Position numbers and translations under genes: made by a program. Below are positions 7,499 to 14,673 of a stretch of 64,000 nucleotides of DNA, piece by piece. Location: positions 62,001-126,000 of the forward strand of contig JACRAT010000029.1 of NCBI GenBank assembly GCA_016234685.1, written 5' to 3'. Numbering within the stretch: the first letter of the stretch is position 1; the number at the start of each line of letters is the position of its first letter. The notes under the pieces are model-generated. The model ran no database searches and had not been told where the DNA came from. It saw only the letters and a list, made by a program, of their open reading frames with translations. The stretch comes from Nitrosomonadales bacterium. GTDB lineage: Bacteria > Pseudomonadota > Gammaproteobacteria > Burkholderiales > Gallionellaceae.

Positions 7499-8622
7499 AG
7501 ATCGCCATCCGTCATAGTTGTACTGACTTCGATACCTATCGCGCCGCCCGCGTTAAATCGCTGTTCAATGTCGAGAGCGGCGCGGATTTTTCACTGGACG
7601 CGGATCTGCCGATTGACGACGGTGATTGGAGTATCGGGGTGGTGGTCGGGCCATCGGGCAGCGGCAAGAGCAGTATCGGTGCCGCGTTCGGGCATACCTA
7701 CTCGCCGAACTGGCCAGCCGACCTGCCGGTGATCGATGCCATCGCGCCGGGTGGTGATTTCAACGCGGCGACAGGTGCGTTGTCGGCGGTGGGGCTGGGC
7801 AGCGTGCCGACCTGGCTGCGCCCATTCCATGTCCTATCCAACGGCGAGCAGTTCCGGGCAACCTTGGCTAGGCTGGTGTGCGAAGCGCCTGAGCTGGCGG
7901 TAGTCGATGAGTTTTCGTCGGTCGTGGATCGGCAGATCGCCCGTGTCGGCGCGGGCGCTTTCGCCAAGGCATGGCGGCGCACGGGCAACAAGGTGGTGCT
8001 GCTCTCTTGCCATTACGACATCCTAGACTGGATCGAGCCTGACTGGGTGTTCGACACCGCTTCCGGGCAGTTTGAACGGGGGTGCCTTCGGCGGCGGCCA
8101 CGCATGGAGATGCTTGTCCAGCAAACGAACTGGCGTTACTGGCCCTTGTTTGAGCCGCATCACTATCTGAAGCTCCCGCAAATGATCGCCGCCAGTTGCT
8201 ATGTGGCGACCATCGACGGCGAGCCGGTCGCGCATCTGGCAGTAAGTACCCGTCCGGGATTGGTCGAGGCGCGCGCCGGCCGCTTGGTGGTGATGCCGGA
8301 ATGGCAAGGTGCCGGTGTCGGGATGCGCTTCCTGAACGCGGTGTGTGAGGTGTGGCGGCGTGGTGAAAACCGTTACAACAAGTCGATGCCAACGCTGTTT
8401 CACACCTCGCATCCGGGGCTGGCCAGCGCGCTGCGCCGAGACAAGAAATGGACGCAGGTCTCAGGGAAACTGTATGGCGACCATAAAGGACGTTGTCGGG
8501 ATTCGGTCAATCGAAGCGCGGCCAAGGCGGGTAAGCAGCAGCTCGGCTCGGCTGGTTACGGCGGACACTTCCGCGCGGTACAAGGCTTCCGCTACTTGGG
8601 GGAGGACGTATGCGAGTCGTGA
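7495..8622 (+). CDS. ABC-ATPase fused to GNAT/Mom-like acyltransferase
   Basis: 375 residues. Residues ~1-200 form an ABC-type ATPase without membrane segments: Walker A GPSGSGKS (52-59), signature LSNGEQ (114-119), Walker B LAVVDE (134-139) and switch His in SCHYDI (171-176). Residues ~205-330 are GNAT-like: an HHY motif (222-224), strand VAHLAVSTRPG, acyl-CoA loop VMPEWQGAGVG (266-276) and FHTSHPGL (302-309). Mu Mom, which makes N6-carbamoylmethyl-adenine in DNA, belongs to the GNAT fold and is also controlled by an upstream com. I infer a DNA-modifying enzyme with an ATP-driven module. It overlaps its neighbours on both sides. An acetyltransferase with another target cannot be excluded. 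Confidence 0.7.
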   Translation: MKIAIRHSCTDFDTYRAARVKSLFNVESGADFSLDADLPIDDGDWSIGVVVGPSGSGKSSIGAAFGHTYSPNWPADLPVIDAIAPGGDFNAATGALSAVGLGSVPTWLRPFHVLSNGEQFRATLARLVCEAPELAVVDEFSSVVDRQIARVGAGAFAKAWRRTGNKVVLLSCHYDILDWIEPDWVFDTASGQFERGCLRRRPRMEMLVQQTNWRYWPLFEPHHYLKLPQMIAASCYVATIDGEPVAHLAVSTRPGLVEARAGRLVVMPEWQGAGVGMRFLNAVCEVWRRGENRYNKSMPTLFHTSHPGLASALRRDKKWTQVSGKLYGDHKGRCRDSVNRSAAKAGKQQLGSAGYGGHFRAVQGFRYLGEDVCES

Positions 8623-9221
8623 TCGTTGGCCAGCAATGGTTGGGGGCGGAAACGCTCAAGCTCTGCTTGAGGCGAGGGGATGAGGTGGTCAAGGTACTTG
8701 CCCCCGGTGCGCGGAACGAAGAGTACGACCGGCTTTACGCCGCCGCCCAGCAAGCGAAAATCCCTGTCGAGGTCGTCACCCGGCGGGTCGAGGCAGCGCA
8801 TATCCCCCTCGGAGTAGACGTGATCGTCGCCGCCCACGCTCACGCTTTCATCACCGAAGAGGCGATGCTGTCCACCCGGTTCGGTGCGCTAGGCTACCAC
8901 CCCTCTCTGCTGCCCAGACATCGAGGCCGAGACGCCATCCGCTGGACGATCCACATGGGCGACCCGATAGCAGGCGGGACGGTCTACTGGATGGACAAGG
9001 GAGCCGACACCGGGCCAATCGTTGAGCAGGATTGGTGCCACGTCCAGCCCGGTGACGATGCCAAATCGCTCTGGCGTAGGGAGCTAGCACCGATGGGGCT
9101 GAGACTTTTTGAGAAGGTGCTGGGAGACCTAGAGCGAGGGGTTGCGATAGCCACGCCACAGGATGAACATCTGGCGACTTGGGAGCCTGCTTTTACGTCA
9201 GGAAAGCTGGCGGGTGTCTAA
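8610..9221 (+). CDS. Formyltransferase-fold protein of the modification cassette
   Basis: 203 residues; ATG 8610 follows GGGGGAGG and lies inside the end of the ATPase fusion. The Rossmann N-terminus (MRVVIVGQQWLG), HPSLLPRHRGRDA (97-109) and GGTVYWMDKGADTGPI place it with formyl-THF transferases (PurN/Fmt/ArnA fold). The catalytic His (97) and Asp (133) are present. The Asn that normally precedes the His by two residues is Gly95 (LGYHP), so chemistry may differ. It is shorter than Fmt and lacks its C-terminal tRNA domain. Coupling to the Mom-like fusion suggests it adds or supplies a one-carbon group to the modified base; this is inference. Confidence 0.75.
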   Translation: MRVVIVGQQWLGAETLKLCLRRGDEVVKVLAPGARNEEYDRLYAAAQQAKIPVEVVTRRVEAAHIPLGVDVIVAAHAHAFITEEAMLSTRFGALGYHPSLLPRHRGRDAIRWTIHMGDPIAGGTVYWMDKGADTGPIVEQDWCHVQPGDDAKSLWRRELAPMGLRLFEKVLGDLERGVAIATPQDEHLATWEPAFTSGKLAGV

Positions 9222-9324
9222 ACTCTTGCATCCAGCCAACGGCCAGCGTGGTATCGGCGCTGGGACGCATCAAATCGAGGAGCGGGAAGCCCCCGCATGA
9301 ATCTGGCTGCGATGCCGCCCAATG

Positions 9325-9359
9325 AAAAAGTCGACCGGAGGATGGTCGGCTTTCTTTTT
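9325..9359 (+). terminator. Rho-independent terminator after the prophage cassette
   Basis: A stem of GTCGACC (9330-9336) with GGTCGGC (9344-9350), one G-T pair, is followed by TTTCTTTTT. It lies about 105 bp after the formyltransferase stop and ends the late/modification transcript. Confidence 0.75.
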
Positions 9360-9504
9360 CCAATTCGAGACAGATTTAAGCGAGATTTATAGAGCTTTTA
9401 TACCTATCCTGAAATCAGGCAGAATTACGATTTAATCTGCATCCAGAATTCATGCGCTATCTGTCCGAAAATCAAAGTCGCTTTACTCAACGTTGCCCCG
9501 CCCC
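9360..9504. other. Probable right end of the Mu-like prophage / host junction
   Basis: An AT-rich, gene-free stretch between the last phage gene's terminator and host slyX. Mu-like elements carry their transposase end sites here. Related short words recur (TTTAAGCGAGATTTA, ACGATTTAATC and, reversed, TAAAGCGACTTT) and could be end-binding repeats. The exact CA end and the 5-bp target duplication cannot be placed because the left end is outside the window. Nothing else is visible in 9222-9324. Confidence 0.4.
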
Positions 9505-9711
9505 ATGAGTGAAGATCGCCTAGTCAACATCGAAACCAAACTCGCCTATCAGGAAGACCTGATCGAAACACTCAACAAGACCGTCTACCAGCAACAGCTC
9601 AAGGTGGAACACCTAGAAGCCGTCTGCGAAGCCCTCGCCCGACAGATACGCTCACTGGCGGAAGCGGGGAATGACGGCAAACTGGGCAACGAGAGGCCGC
9701 CGCATTACTAA
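9505..9711 (+). CDS. slyX: SlyX family protein
   Basis: 68 residues from ATG 9505 (MSEDRLVNIETKLAYQEDLI). The whole protein is a predicted coiled coil (TLNKTVYQQQLKVEHLEAVCEALARQI) with the SlyX signature LAYQEDLIE. It ends in a charged PPHY-type tail, as many SlyX proteins do. Function is poorly known; in E. coli slyX lies near slyD. Its last bases overlap the hsdR stop on the other strand. It is probably a host gene, marking the outer flank of the prophage. Confidence 0.85.
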   Translation: MSEDRLVNIETKLAYQEDLIETLNKTVYQQQLKVEHLEAVCEALARQIRSLAEAGNDGKLGNERPPHY

Positions 9712-12212
9712 CGGGCAGCGTCACCCGAACGCTGATACAAGAATCGCTGGAATCCTGCAAACAGACCACGTATCACGCCGATGTCGCCGCCAAGGTCGGC
9801 CACGGCATCGGGGATGGAGTCGTGATATTTCAGTCGCAGCAGCTTGGCCAGCTTCTCCTGCTCCAACTCATCCACACCTTCTTGCACATAGTGCGCCAGT
9901 ACAAAATCGAGAAAAGCCTGCTGTTTGTCGCTGAACTTATGGTGGATTTCTTGGTGTGCGGCGCTCGCTCGCTCTTCTCGGCTGACCGGCTGCATGGCAA
10001 ATGCCACATGCGCCAGCACATCGAATAGGTCGCTGTTTTCAGCGTCGATAATCTTCTGCATCTCACCTAGCTGATCCCGCCCGAAGCCCTTTTCTGCCAA
10101 GCCTTCCAGCAACTTCTTGCGTGTATCTGGCAAACTCCACAGCGCGCGAAGCTCGTCCTCATCCTTGAAGAACTCCGGCAACTGCCCGAACAGCAACGTC
10201 AGAAACTCTGCTGCCGAAATCGGCTTGCCGTCTGGCCCCCAGAAGGTTGTTACCGAAATATGCTGGATGGAGCGCTCTTTGCCGTCGCGTAGTTTCACAC
10301 GAACCTTCTTGCAGGCACATGGGCGCTGACCGCATTTTCGACAAGGTTGTTTTCCGCAGATATAGCAGGCTGGCGGCGGTTCTCTGACGCACACACAGGG
10401 CGTGTGATTGCATTGTTTGCAGACCTCCGGGTCTATCGGCTCGCCATCCCACTCCGGGTCGTTGAACAGCTTGTGCGCCTTCACAAAATCGTAAATCGTA
10501 AAGTAATCCTTACCGTCATACAGCCGTGTGCCGCGCCCGATGATCTGCTTGAACTCGATCATCGAATTCACTGGGCGCATCAGCACAATGTTGCGCACGT
10601 TGCGCGCATCCACGCCAGTCGAGAGCTTCTGCGACGTGGTGAGGATGGTCGGGATGCTCTTCTCGTTGTCCTGAAAATCGCGTAGATATTGCTCGCCGCG
10701 CTCGCCGTCGTTTGCCGTGACACGAACACAATAATTCGGATCGGTGCTGGCGCTTTTCATTTGGTTGGTCAAATCGCGCACCAATGCTGCATGTGCCTGA
10801 TTAGCACAGAACACCAAGGTCTTTTCGCGCTGATTGATCGCCGCCATGAACAGCTTCACGCGATACTTCTCGCGCTCTTCGATCTCAATCGTTCGATTGA
10901 AATCCTTTTCCTCGTACAGCTTGCCCGCTTCAATCTCGCCCTCGATCAAATTATCGTCCGAGGTAAAACGGTATTCATCCAGCGTGGTGGCGTACTGCTT
11001 CACGCGGAACGGCGTGAGGAAGCCGTCGTTGATGCCTTCCTTCAACGAATACACATACACCGGCTCGCCGAAATAAGCGTAGGTATCGGCGTTGTCGCGG
11101 CGCTTGGGCGTGGCGGTCAGACCGAGCTGCACCGCAGGCGCGAAGTATTCAAGAATGCCACGCCAAGTGCTTTCATCGTTCGCCCCGCCGCGATGGCACT
11201 CGTCGATGATGATGAAATCGAAAAAGTCGGGTGGGTATTCACCGAAGTACGGTGTTGGCTCCCCTCGCCCGCTGGCGGGAGAGGGGCTGGGGGTGAGGGC
11301 TTGCCCCGACATAAAAGTCTGGAAGATGGTGAAGAACACACTCCCGTTCTTCGGCACGCGCCCCTTCTTGCGTATGTCATCCGGCGCAATGCGCACCAGC
11401 GCATCCTCGGGGAATGCAGAGAACGAGTTGTAGGCTTGATCAGCCAGGATGTTACGGTCGGCGAGAAACAGAATGCGCGGCTGGCGATTTACTACACCAG
11501 ACCGTTCGCCCTGAGCTTGTCGAAGGGCAGTTTCCGTAGCGCCGTCCGCTCCTTCGACAGGCTCAGGACGAACGGAATTGGAGTGCAGATAAGTTTGATT
11601 CCAGCGCGACTTGAACAACTTCCACGCCAACTGAAACGCGATGAACGTCTTGCCTGTACCCGTTGCCAGCGTCAGCAGGATGCGCTGCTGGTTATCGGCA
11701 ATCGCTTCCAGCACATTGTTGATCGCGCTGTCTTGGTAGTAACGCGAACCCCACATGCCGCCCTTGTCCTCGAACGGTACAGCGGCAAAGCGCTCCCTCC
11801 ACTCATCGGTCGTTGAGCCTGTCGAAACGAAGGTCCGATTCCACAGCTCTTCGGGGGATGGATAGGAATCCACATCACCCTCCGCCCCGCTCTGCATATC
11901 TACGCCGTAAATACGCAGCCCGTTGGTGGCATAAGTGAAGCGCGCACCGATCTTGCCCGCATACTGCTTGGCCTGTCCCAACCCCTCGGTGTAGGGCAAA
12001 TCCCAGCGCTTCGCCTCCACCACCGCCAGCTTGTGGTTGCGATACACCAGCACATAGTCCGCGATCTCTGGCTTGCTGCGCTGCCCAGCCCCCTGCAAAC
12101 GCCCCTCGGTGATGCGGTATTCGCGCATCACGCGGCTGCCCTCCACCACACCCCAGCCTGCGGCTTTCAGCGCGGGGTCGATGTGTTCGGCGCGGGTTTC
12201 GGCTTCGTTCAT
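9708..12212 (-). CDS. hsdR: Type I restriction endonuclease subunit R
   Basis: 834 residues. N-terminal PD-(D/E)xK nuclease (D52, then EAK at 67-69), superfamily 2 helicase/translocase with motif I ATGTGKT (183-189) and motif II DECH (337-340), motif VI near QIIGRGTR. It cleaves and translocates DNA as part of the HsdMS complex. Oddities: residues ~211-238 (SVRPEPVEG ... LRQAQGERSG) and ~305-318 (LTPSPSPASGRGE) are translated dispersed repeats inserted between helicase motifs. Residues 598-634 hold ten Cys in CxxC-x4-CxC/CxxC patterns, a probable zinc cluster. ATG overlaps the stop of the fic gene upstream. Confidence 0.95.
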   Translation of the reverse strand: MNEAETRAEHIDPALKAAGWGVVEGSRVMREYRITEGRLQGAGQRSKPEIADYVLVYRNHKLAVVEAKRWDLPYTEGLGQAKQYAGKIGARFTYATNGLRIYGVDMQSGAEGDVDSYPSPEELWNRTFVSTGSTTDEWRERFAAVPFEDKGGMWGSRYYQDSAINNVLEAIADNQQRILLTLATGTGKTFIAFQLAWKLFKSRWNQTYLHSNSVRPEPVEGADGATETALRQAQGERSGVVNRQPRILFLADRNILADQAYNSFSAFPEDALVRIAPDDIRKKGRVPKNGSVFFTIFQTFMSGQALTPSPSPASGRGEPTPYFGEYPPDFFDFIIIDECHRGGANDESTWRGILEYFAPAVQLGLTATPKRRDNADTYAYFGEPVYVYSLKEGINDGFLTPFRVKQYATTLDEYRFTSDDNLIEGEIEAGKLYEEKDFNRTIEIEEREKYRVKLFMAAINQREKTLVFCANQAHAALVRDLTNQMKSASTDPNYCVRVTANDGERGEQYLRDFQDNEKSIPTILTTSQKLSTGVDARNVRNIVLMRPVNSMIEFKQIIGRGTRLYDGKDYFTIYDFVKAHKLFNDPEWDGEPIDPEVCKQCNHTPCVCVREPPPACYICGKQPCRKCGQRPCACKKVRVKLRDGKERSIQHISVTTFWGPDGKPISAAEFLTLLFGQLPEFFKDEDELRALWSLPDTRKKLLEGLAEKGFGRDQLGEMQKIIDAENSDLFDVLAHVAFAMQPVSREERASAAHQEIHHKFSDKQQAFLDFVLAHYVQEGVDELEQEKLAKLLRLKYHDSIPDAVADLGGDIGVIRGLFAGFQRFLYQRSGDAAR
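11260..11304. repeat. GC-rich palindromic repeat (type B) inside hsdR
   Basis: Contains ctcgcccgctggcgggagag followed by gggctgggggtgaggg. The same family (CCCTCTCCC...GGGAGAGGG plus a GGTGAGGG arm) recurs in metH at 34471-34580 and as hairpins near 28044 and 44573. Here it is read in frame and adds about 15 residues. Confidence 0.8.
11502..11577. repeat. Inverted pair of type A repeat inside hsdR
   Basis: One arm reads CCGTTCGCCCTGAGCTTGTC (11502-11521) and continues GAAGGG. The opposite arm at 11550-11576 reads CCTTCGACAGGCTCAGGACG then AACGGA. A further fragment is at 11811-11832 (gagcctgtcgaaacg). Both are read through in frame. Confidence 0.85.
11811..11832. repeat. Fragment of type A repeat inside hsdR
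   Basis: The sequence cgttgagcctgtcgaaacga is a shorter, diverged single arm of the repeat found paired at 11502-11577. It encodes the FVSTGST stretch at about residues 128-134 of HsdR. Confidence 0.6.
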
Positions 12213-13216
12213 GAATTTTTTAAAACGTACCGGCCAGTTTTATTTCCACCGACCTTCTCGACCACTCCCGCCTCCAGTAGCGGACGCAGCAAGTCCATCG
12301 CACCCTGCCTGGACACACCCAGCGCCTCCCATATTTCAGAAGGAGCCATGCCACCATGATCTCGAAGCAAATGCAGAAGCTGCTCCTGCCTTGGACGCAA
12401 AACCAGTTTCTCCGCAGACTTCACCTGCAAGGTTTGAATTCGCAGCCATGCCCGCTCCAGAGTTTGCCGCAGACCCGCCGCACAATATTCCAGCCATGCG
12501 CTCATATCCTCACCAGCCTCGCGCACACCTTGCAGCGCGGCATAATATTTTGGCCGATCTTCCCAGTAATACTCGTCCACCGAAAAAATGTGGTGCGTAT
12601 CGAAGCCGCGCCGGTAAAGTTCCCACAAGGCAAGCGCACGACCCGTGCGCCCGTTACCGTCCGCAAACGGATGGATGGCCTCGAAGCGGTAATGCAGGAT
12701 GGACGAACTAAGTACGGGCGACAGTTTTCTCGCCGCCGTGTTCCACCACTCCAGCAATTCGAACATCAGACCGGAAACGGCATCGGGCGGCGGTGGAAGA
12801 TACTGCCCGACCCGAACAGCGATCATTCGATACTTTCCGGCTTCGCCCTGATCCATCACCTCACCTGCCAAAATCCGGTGCAACTCCAGAATGTCCGCCT
12901 GACGGATAACTTTCTTATCCGCATTTTTTTCCACGTAACGCAGTCCAGCGAAATAATTGATGACTTCCCGCTTGGGTCGTGCACCGGAAGAAGAAAGCTC
13001 ACGCCCCTCTTCCAATGCACGCACTTGCTCCAGAGTCAGCGGGTTTCCTTCGATGGCCGTCGAAGCATGGACATTGCGCGTGCGGGTGTCTTTCTGGAGA
13101 GCAGGTATCCACGCGAGGTCAACCACGGCGCTTTGAATGCGCTCGCGCAACGCCGCCACCTGCTCGACTTCGGCAAGCAGGGTTGGAGTGATAGAAAATT
13201 GTGGAATATAAGCCAT
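12209..13216 (-). CDS. Fic family AMP-transferase-like protein with C-terminal winged helix
   Basis: 335 residues. A Fic_N-type N-terminus carries the autoinhibitory motif STAIEGN (around residues 52-58), the Fic core has HPFADGNGRTGR (intact catalytic His and anion loop), and the last ~60 residues form a winged-helix domain (LRDHGGMAPSEIWEALGVSR). Fic enzymes usually transfer AMP to target proteins. The inhibitory Glu implies a silent resting state. It lies between hsdS and hsdR, coupled to hsdR by a 4-base overlap. The helix-turn-helix and the phased repeats upstream suggest autoregulation. No ribosome site stronger than a weak purine run precedes the ATG. Confidence 0.9.
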   Translation of the reverse strand: MAYIPQFSITPTLLAEVEQVAALRERIQSAVVDLAWIPALQKDTRTRNVHASTAIEGNPLTLEQVRALEEGRELSSSGARPKREVINYFAGLRYVEKNADKKVIRQADILELHRILAGEVMDQGEAGKYRMIAVRVGQYLPPPPDAVSGLMFELLEWWNTAARKLSPVLSSSILHYRFEAIHPFADGNGRTGRALALWELYRRGFDTHHIFSVDEYYWEDRPKYYAALQGVREAGEDMSAWLEYCAAGLRQTLERAWLRIQTLQVKSAEKLVLRPRQEQLLHLLRDHGGMAPSEIWEALGVSRQGAMDLLRPLLEAGVVEKVGGNKTGRYVLKNS

Positions 13217-13235
13217 GGAAAAAGGCTAATCGAGA

Positions 13236-13274
13236 GTCAAGTATAAGTCAAGTTTTGTGTCAAGCCGCATCAAG
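13236..13274 (-). promoter_or_regulatory. Helically phased CTTGAC repeats upstream of fic
   Basis: Read on the + strand, GTCAAG occurs at 13236, 13247 and 13259, and ATCAAG at 13269, i.e. 11, 12 and 10 bp apart, about one helical turn. They lie 20-58 bp upstream of the fic start. They could be an operator for a protein that binds one DNA face. CTTGACA on the minus strand could also serve as a -35 element. Confidence 0.5.
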
Positions 13275-13311
13275 TCAGGCATGGACAGATGTGTCGATTT
13301 ATTCGCGTTTC

Positions 13312-13338
13312 ATCGACATATCTTGCGGATATGTCGAT
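13312..13338. promoter_or_regulatory. Perfect 11-bp inverted repeat upstream of fic
   Basis: ATCGACATATC (13312-13322), spacer TTGCG, GATATGTCGAT (13328-13338). It lies in the fic/hsdR upstream region and has the form of a dimeric repressor site. A related half word, gtgtcgattt, occurs just before it. Confidence 0.5.
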
Positions 13339-13364
13339 AGCGCGGACATATATAGAAAATGGGA

Positions 13365-13422
13365 ATTTCTTATCACATCGCTGGCGACATGTTCAAAAAA
13401 TGGCGATTTCTTATCACATCGC
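13365..13422. repeat. 17-bp direct repeat between hsdS and fic
   Basis: ATTTCTTATCACATCGC occurs at 13365-13381 and again at 13406-13422, 41 bp apart start to start. It is in the 302-bp gene-free stretch 13217-13518, which otherwise holds the fic upstream elements and the type C repeat. Confidence 0.6.
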
Positions 13423-13426
13423 CCCT

Positions 13427-13513
13427 CCGTCATTCCGGCGCAGGCCGGAATCCAGTGGGTTTAAACAAAATGCATTTTCTTCTTGCTGGATACCGGCCTG
13501 CGCCGGTATGACG
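13427..13513. repeat. Type C palindromic repeat pair (CGTCATTCC family)
   Basis: CGTCATTCCGGCGCAGGCCG then GAATCCAG at 13428-13455 faces CTGGATACCGGCCTGCGCCG then GTATGACG at 13486-13513. Each arm is itself a hairpin. This is the widespread CGTCATTCCxGC...GGAATCCAG class of intergenic element. A third copy lies at 45410-45436. Confidence 0.8.
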
Positions 13514-13518
13514 ACAAA

Positions 13519-14673
13519 TCACAATACCCCGCTGAACGCCTGATGCAGCAGCGACTTCTTCAGTTCGTCGAGGGCGGCGAGCTTGCGCTGGTAGAGGGAT
13601 TCGAGGCGCTGGGTTTCTTCGCGGAGGGCGTCGAGTTTGGCGACAAGCTGCATCTGCTCCTTCCGTTCGATGGGAAAGGAAATTACGTTGCTCAAAATTC
13701 GGGAAGGCGCCGTATGTTTTACCATCGTGCCAGTTGCCGACATTTTGATGTTCTTGAGAAAACCCTCGCTCATCATGAAGTAATAAACAAAACGCTTCTC
13801 GACAGAGTCATCGAAAAATACAACTCTACCAATTCGCTGATTGTGCAGCACATCATCAGTCTCGACGAAAGCAGGCTTTCCGAGAATCTTCATCTTCGAC
13901 GACAGATCGGTCATCACAACAACCAGATCGCCGATGTCAAAGCGAAATGCGGCCGGCGGCTTGCCACTAAATCGTTTCGTATTGTTTTCGCTGAAGAGTA
14001 GTTTTCCATCTTCCGTGAAATTACCCGGCGTTATGACGATTGGCTTGCCTTCAGGAACATCACTTGAGAACTCTGCACCTTCAAAAGCAAAACCATGCTT
14101 GATGTCGCAAAGCTCAGAAAGGAGCTTCCCCACCCACCCCTCGTCGCGCTGGGTGAAGACGGATTGCAGGTGGCTTTCGAACAGGGCGCGGGCGTTTTGC
14201 AGGTTCTGTTCGGCGTTGGCTTTGGCGGTGGCGATGCCGTCAAACGCCTCGTCGAGAATGCCGACGATGCGTTGCTGTTCGGGGGGCGGTGGCAATTGGA
14301 TCTTAATTTGCAGCAAGTCTGATTTCACCAGACTTGGTATCGTTGTTCCTCTGTTATGAAGACTGAAGTCATACGACAAGCAGAAGTAATACAGGAATCG
14401 CGAATCCAATTCGGATTTGGCTTCCAATCCAAATGCCGTATCGACATTCCAAAAATTGGTTTCGGTGTAGATCGGAGTATTGATATTCCCTTTTCTTCCA
14501 ACGATAGTTGCTCCAGCCTTGCAAATGTATGAAGTCGCAAAACCCATTACATTGCCAGCACTTCCATAGATTGGATATTCGCCATCAGCGGATTCAACTT
14601 CTCGCTGATTTTTTCCATTGCGAATATCTAATACATCGCCAAACGTCTTGGTCTGCCACCCCGCCTTATTCAT
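13519..14673 (-). CDS. hsdS: Type I restriction-modification specificity subunit S
   Basis: 384 residues from ATG 14673 (MNKAGWQTKTFGDVLDIRNG), behind GGAGGTGGCG. An in-frame upstream ATG (14724) would only add translated repeat sequence. Two target-recognition domains, each followed by a conserved coiled-coil spacer: first PPPPEQQRIVGILDEAFDGI (~140-190), second RKEQMQLVAKLDALREETQ with a helical end. N-terminal halves show YPIYGSAGNV and RFDIGDLVVV as in HsdS TRDs. It defines the bipartite DNA target for HsdM and HsdR. The start overlaps the GIY-YIG stop. Confidence 0.95.
   Translation of the reverse strand: MNKAGWQTKTFGDVLDIRNGKNQREVESADGEYPIYGSAGNVMGFATSYICKAGATIVGRKGNINTPIYTETNFWNVDTAFGLEAKSELDSRFLYYFCLSYDFSLHNRGTTIPSLVKSDLLQIKIQLPPPPEQQRIVGILDEAFDGIATAKANAEQNLQNARALFESHLQSVFTQRDEGWVGKLLSELCDIKHGFAFEGAEFSSDVPEGKPIVITPGNFTEDGKLLFSENNTKRFSGKPPAAFRFDIGDLVVVMTDLSSKMKILGKPAFVETDDVLHNQRIGRVVFFDDSVEKRFVYYFMMSEGFLKNIKMSATGTMVKHTAPSRILSNVISFPIERKEQMQLVAKLDALREETQRLESLYQRKLAALDELKKSLLHQAFSGVL

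Noticed and set aside
10689-11816. A 375-codon + strand frame inside hsdR
   Set aside because: Antisense to conserved helicase motifs, no homology pattern.
13427-13513. Repeats considered as a CRISPR array
   Set aside because: Only two inverted, not direct, copies of a known hairpin class; no regular spacers and no cas genes in the window.
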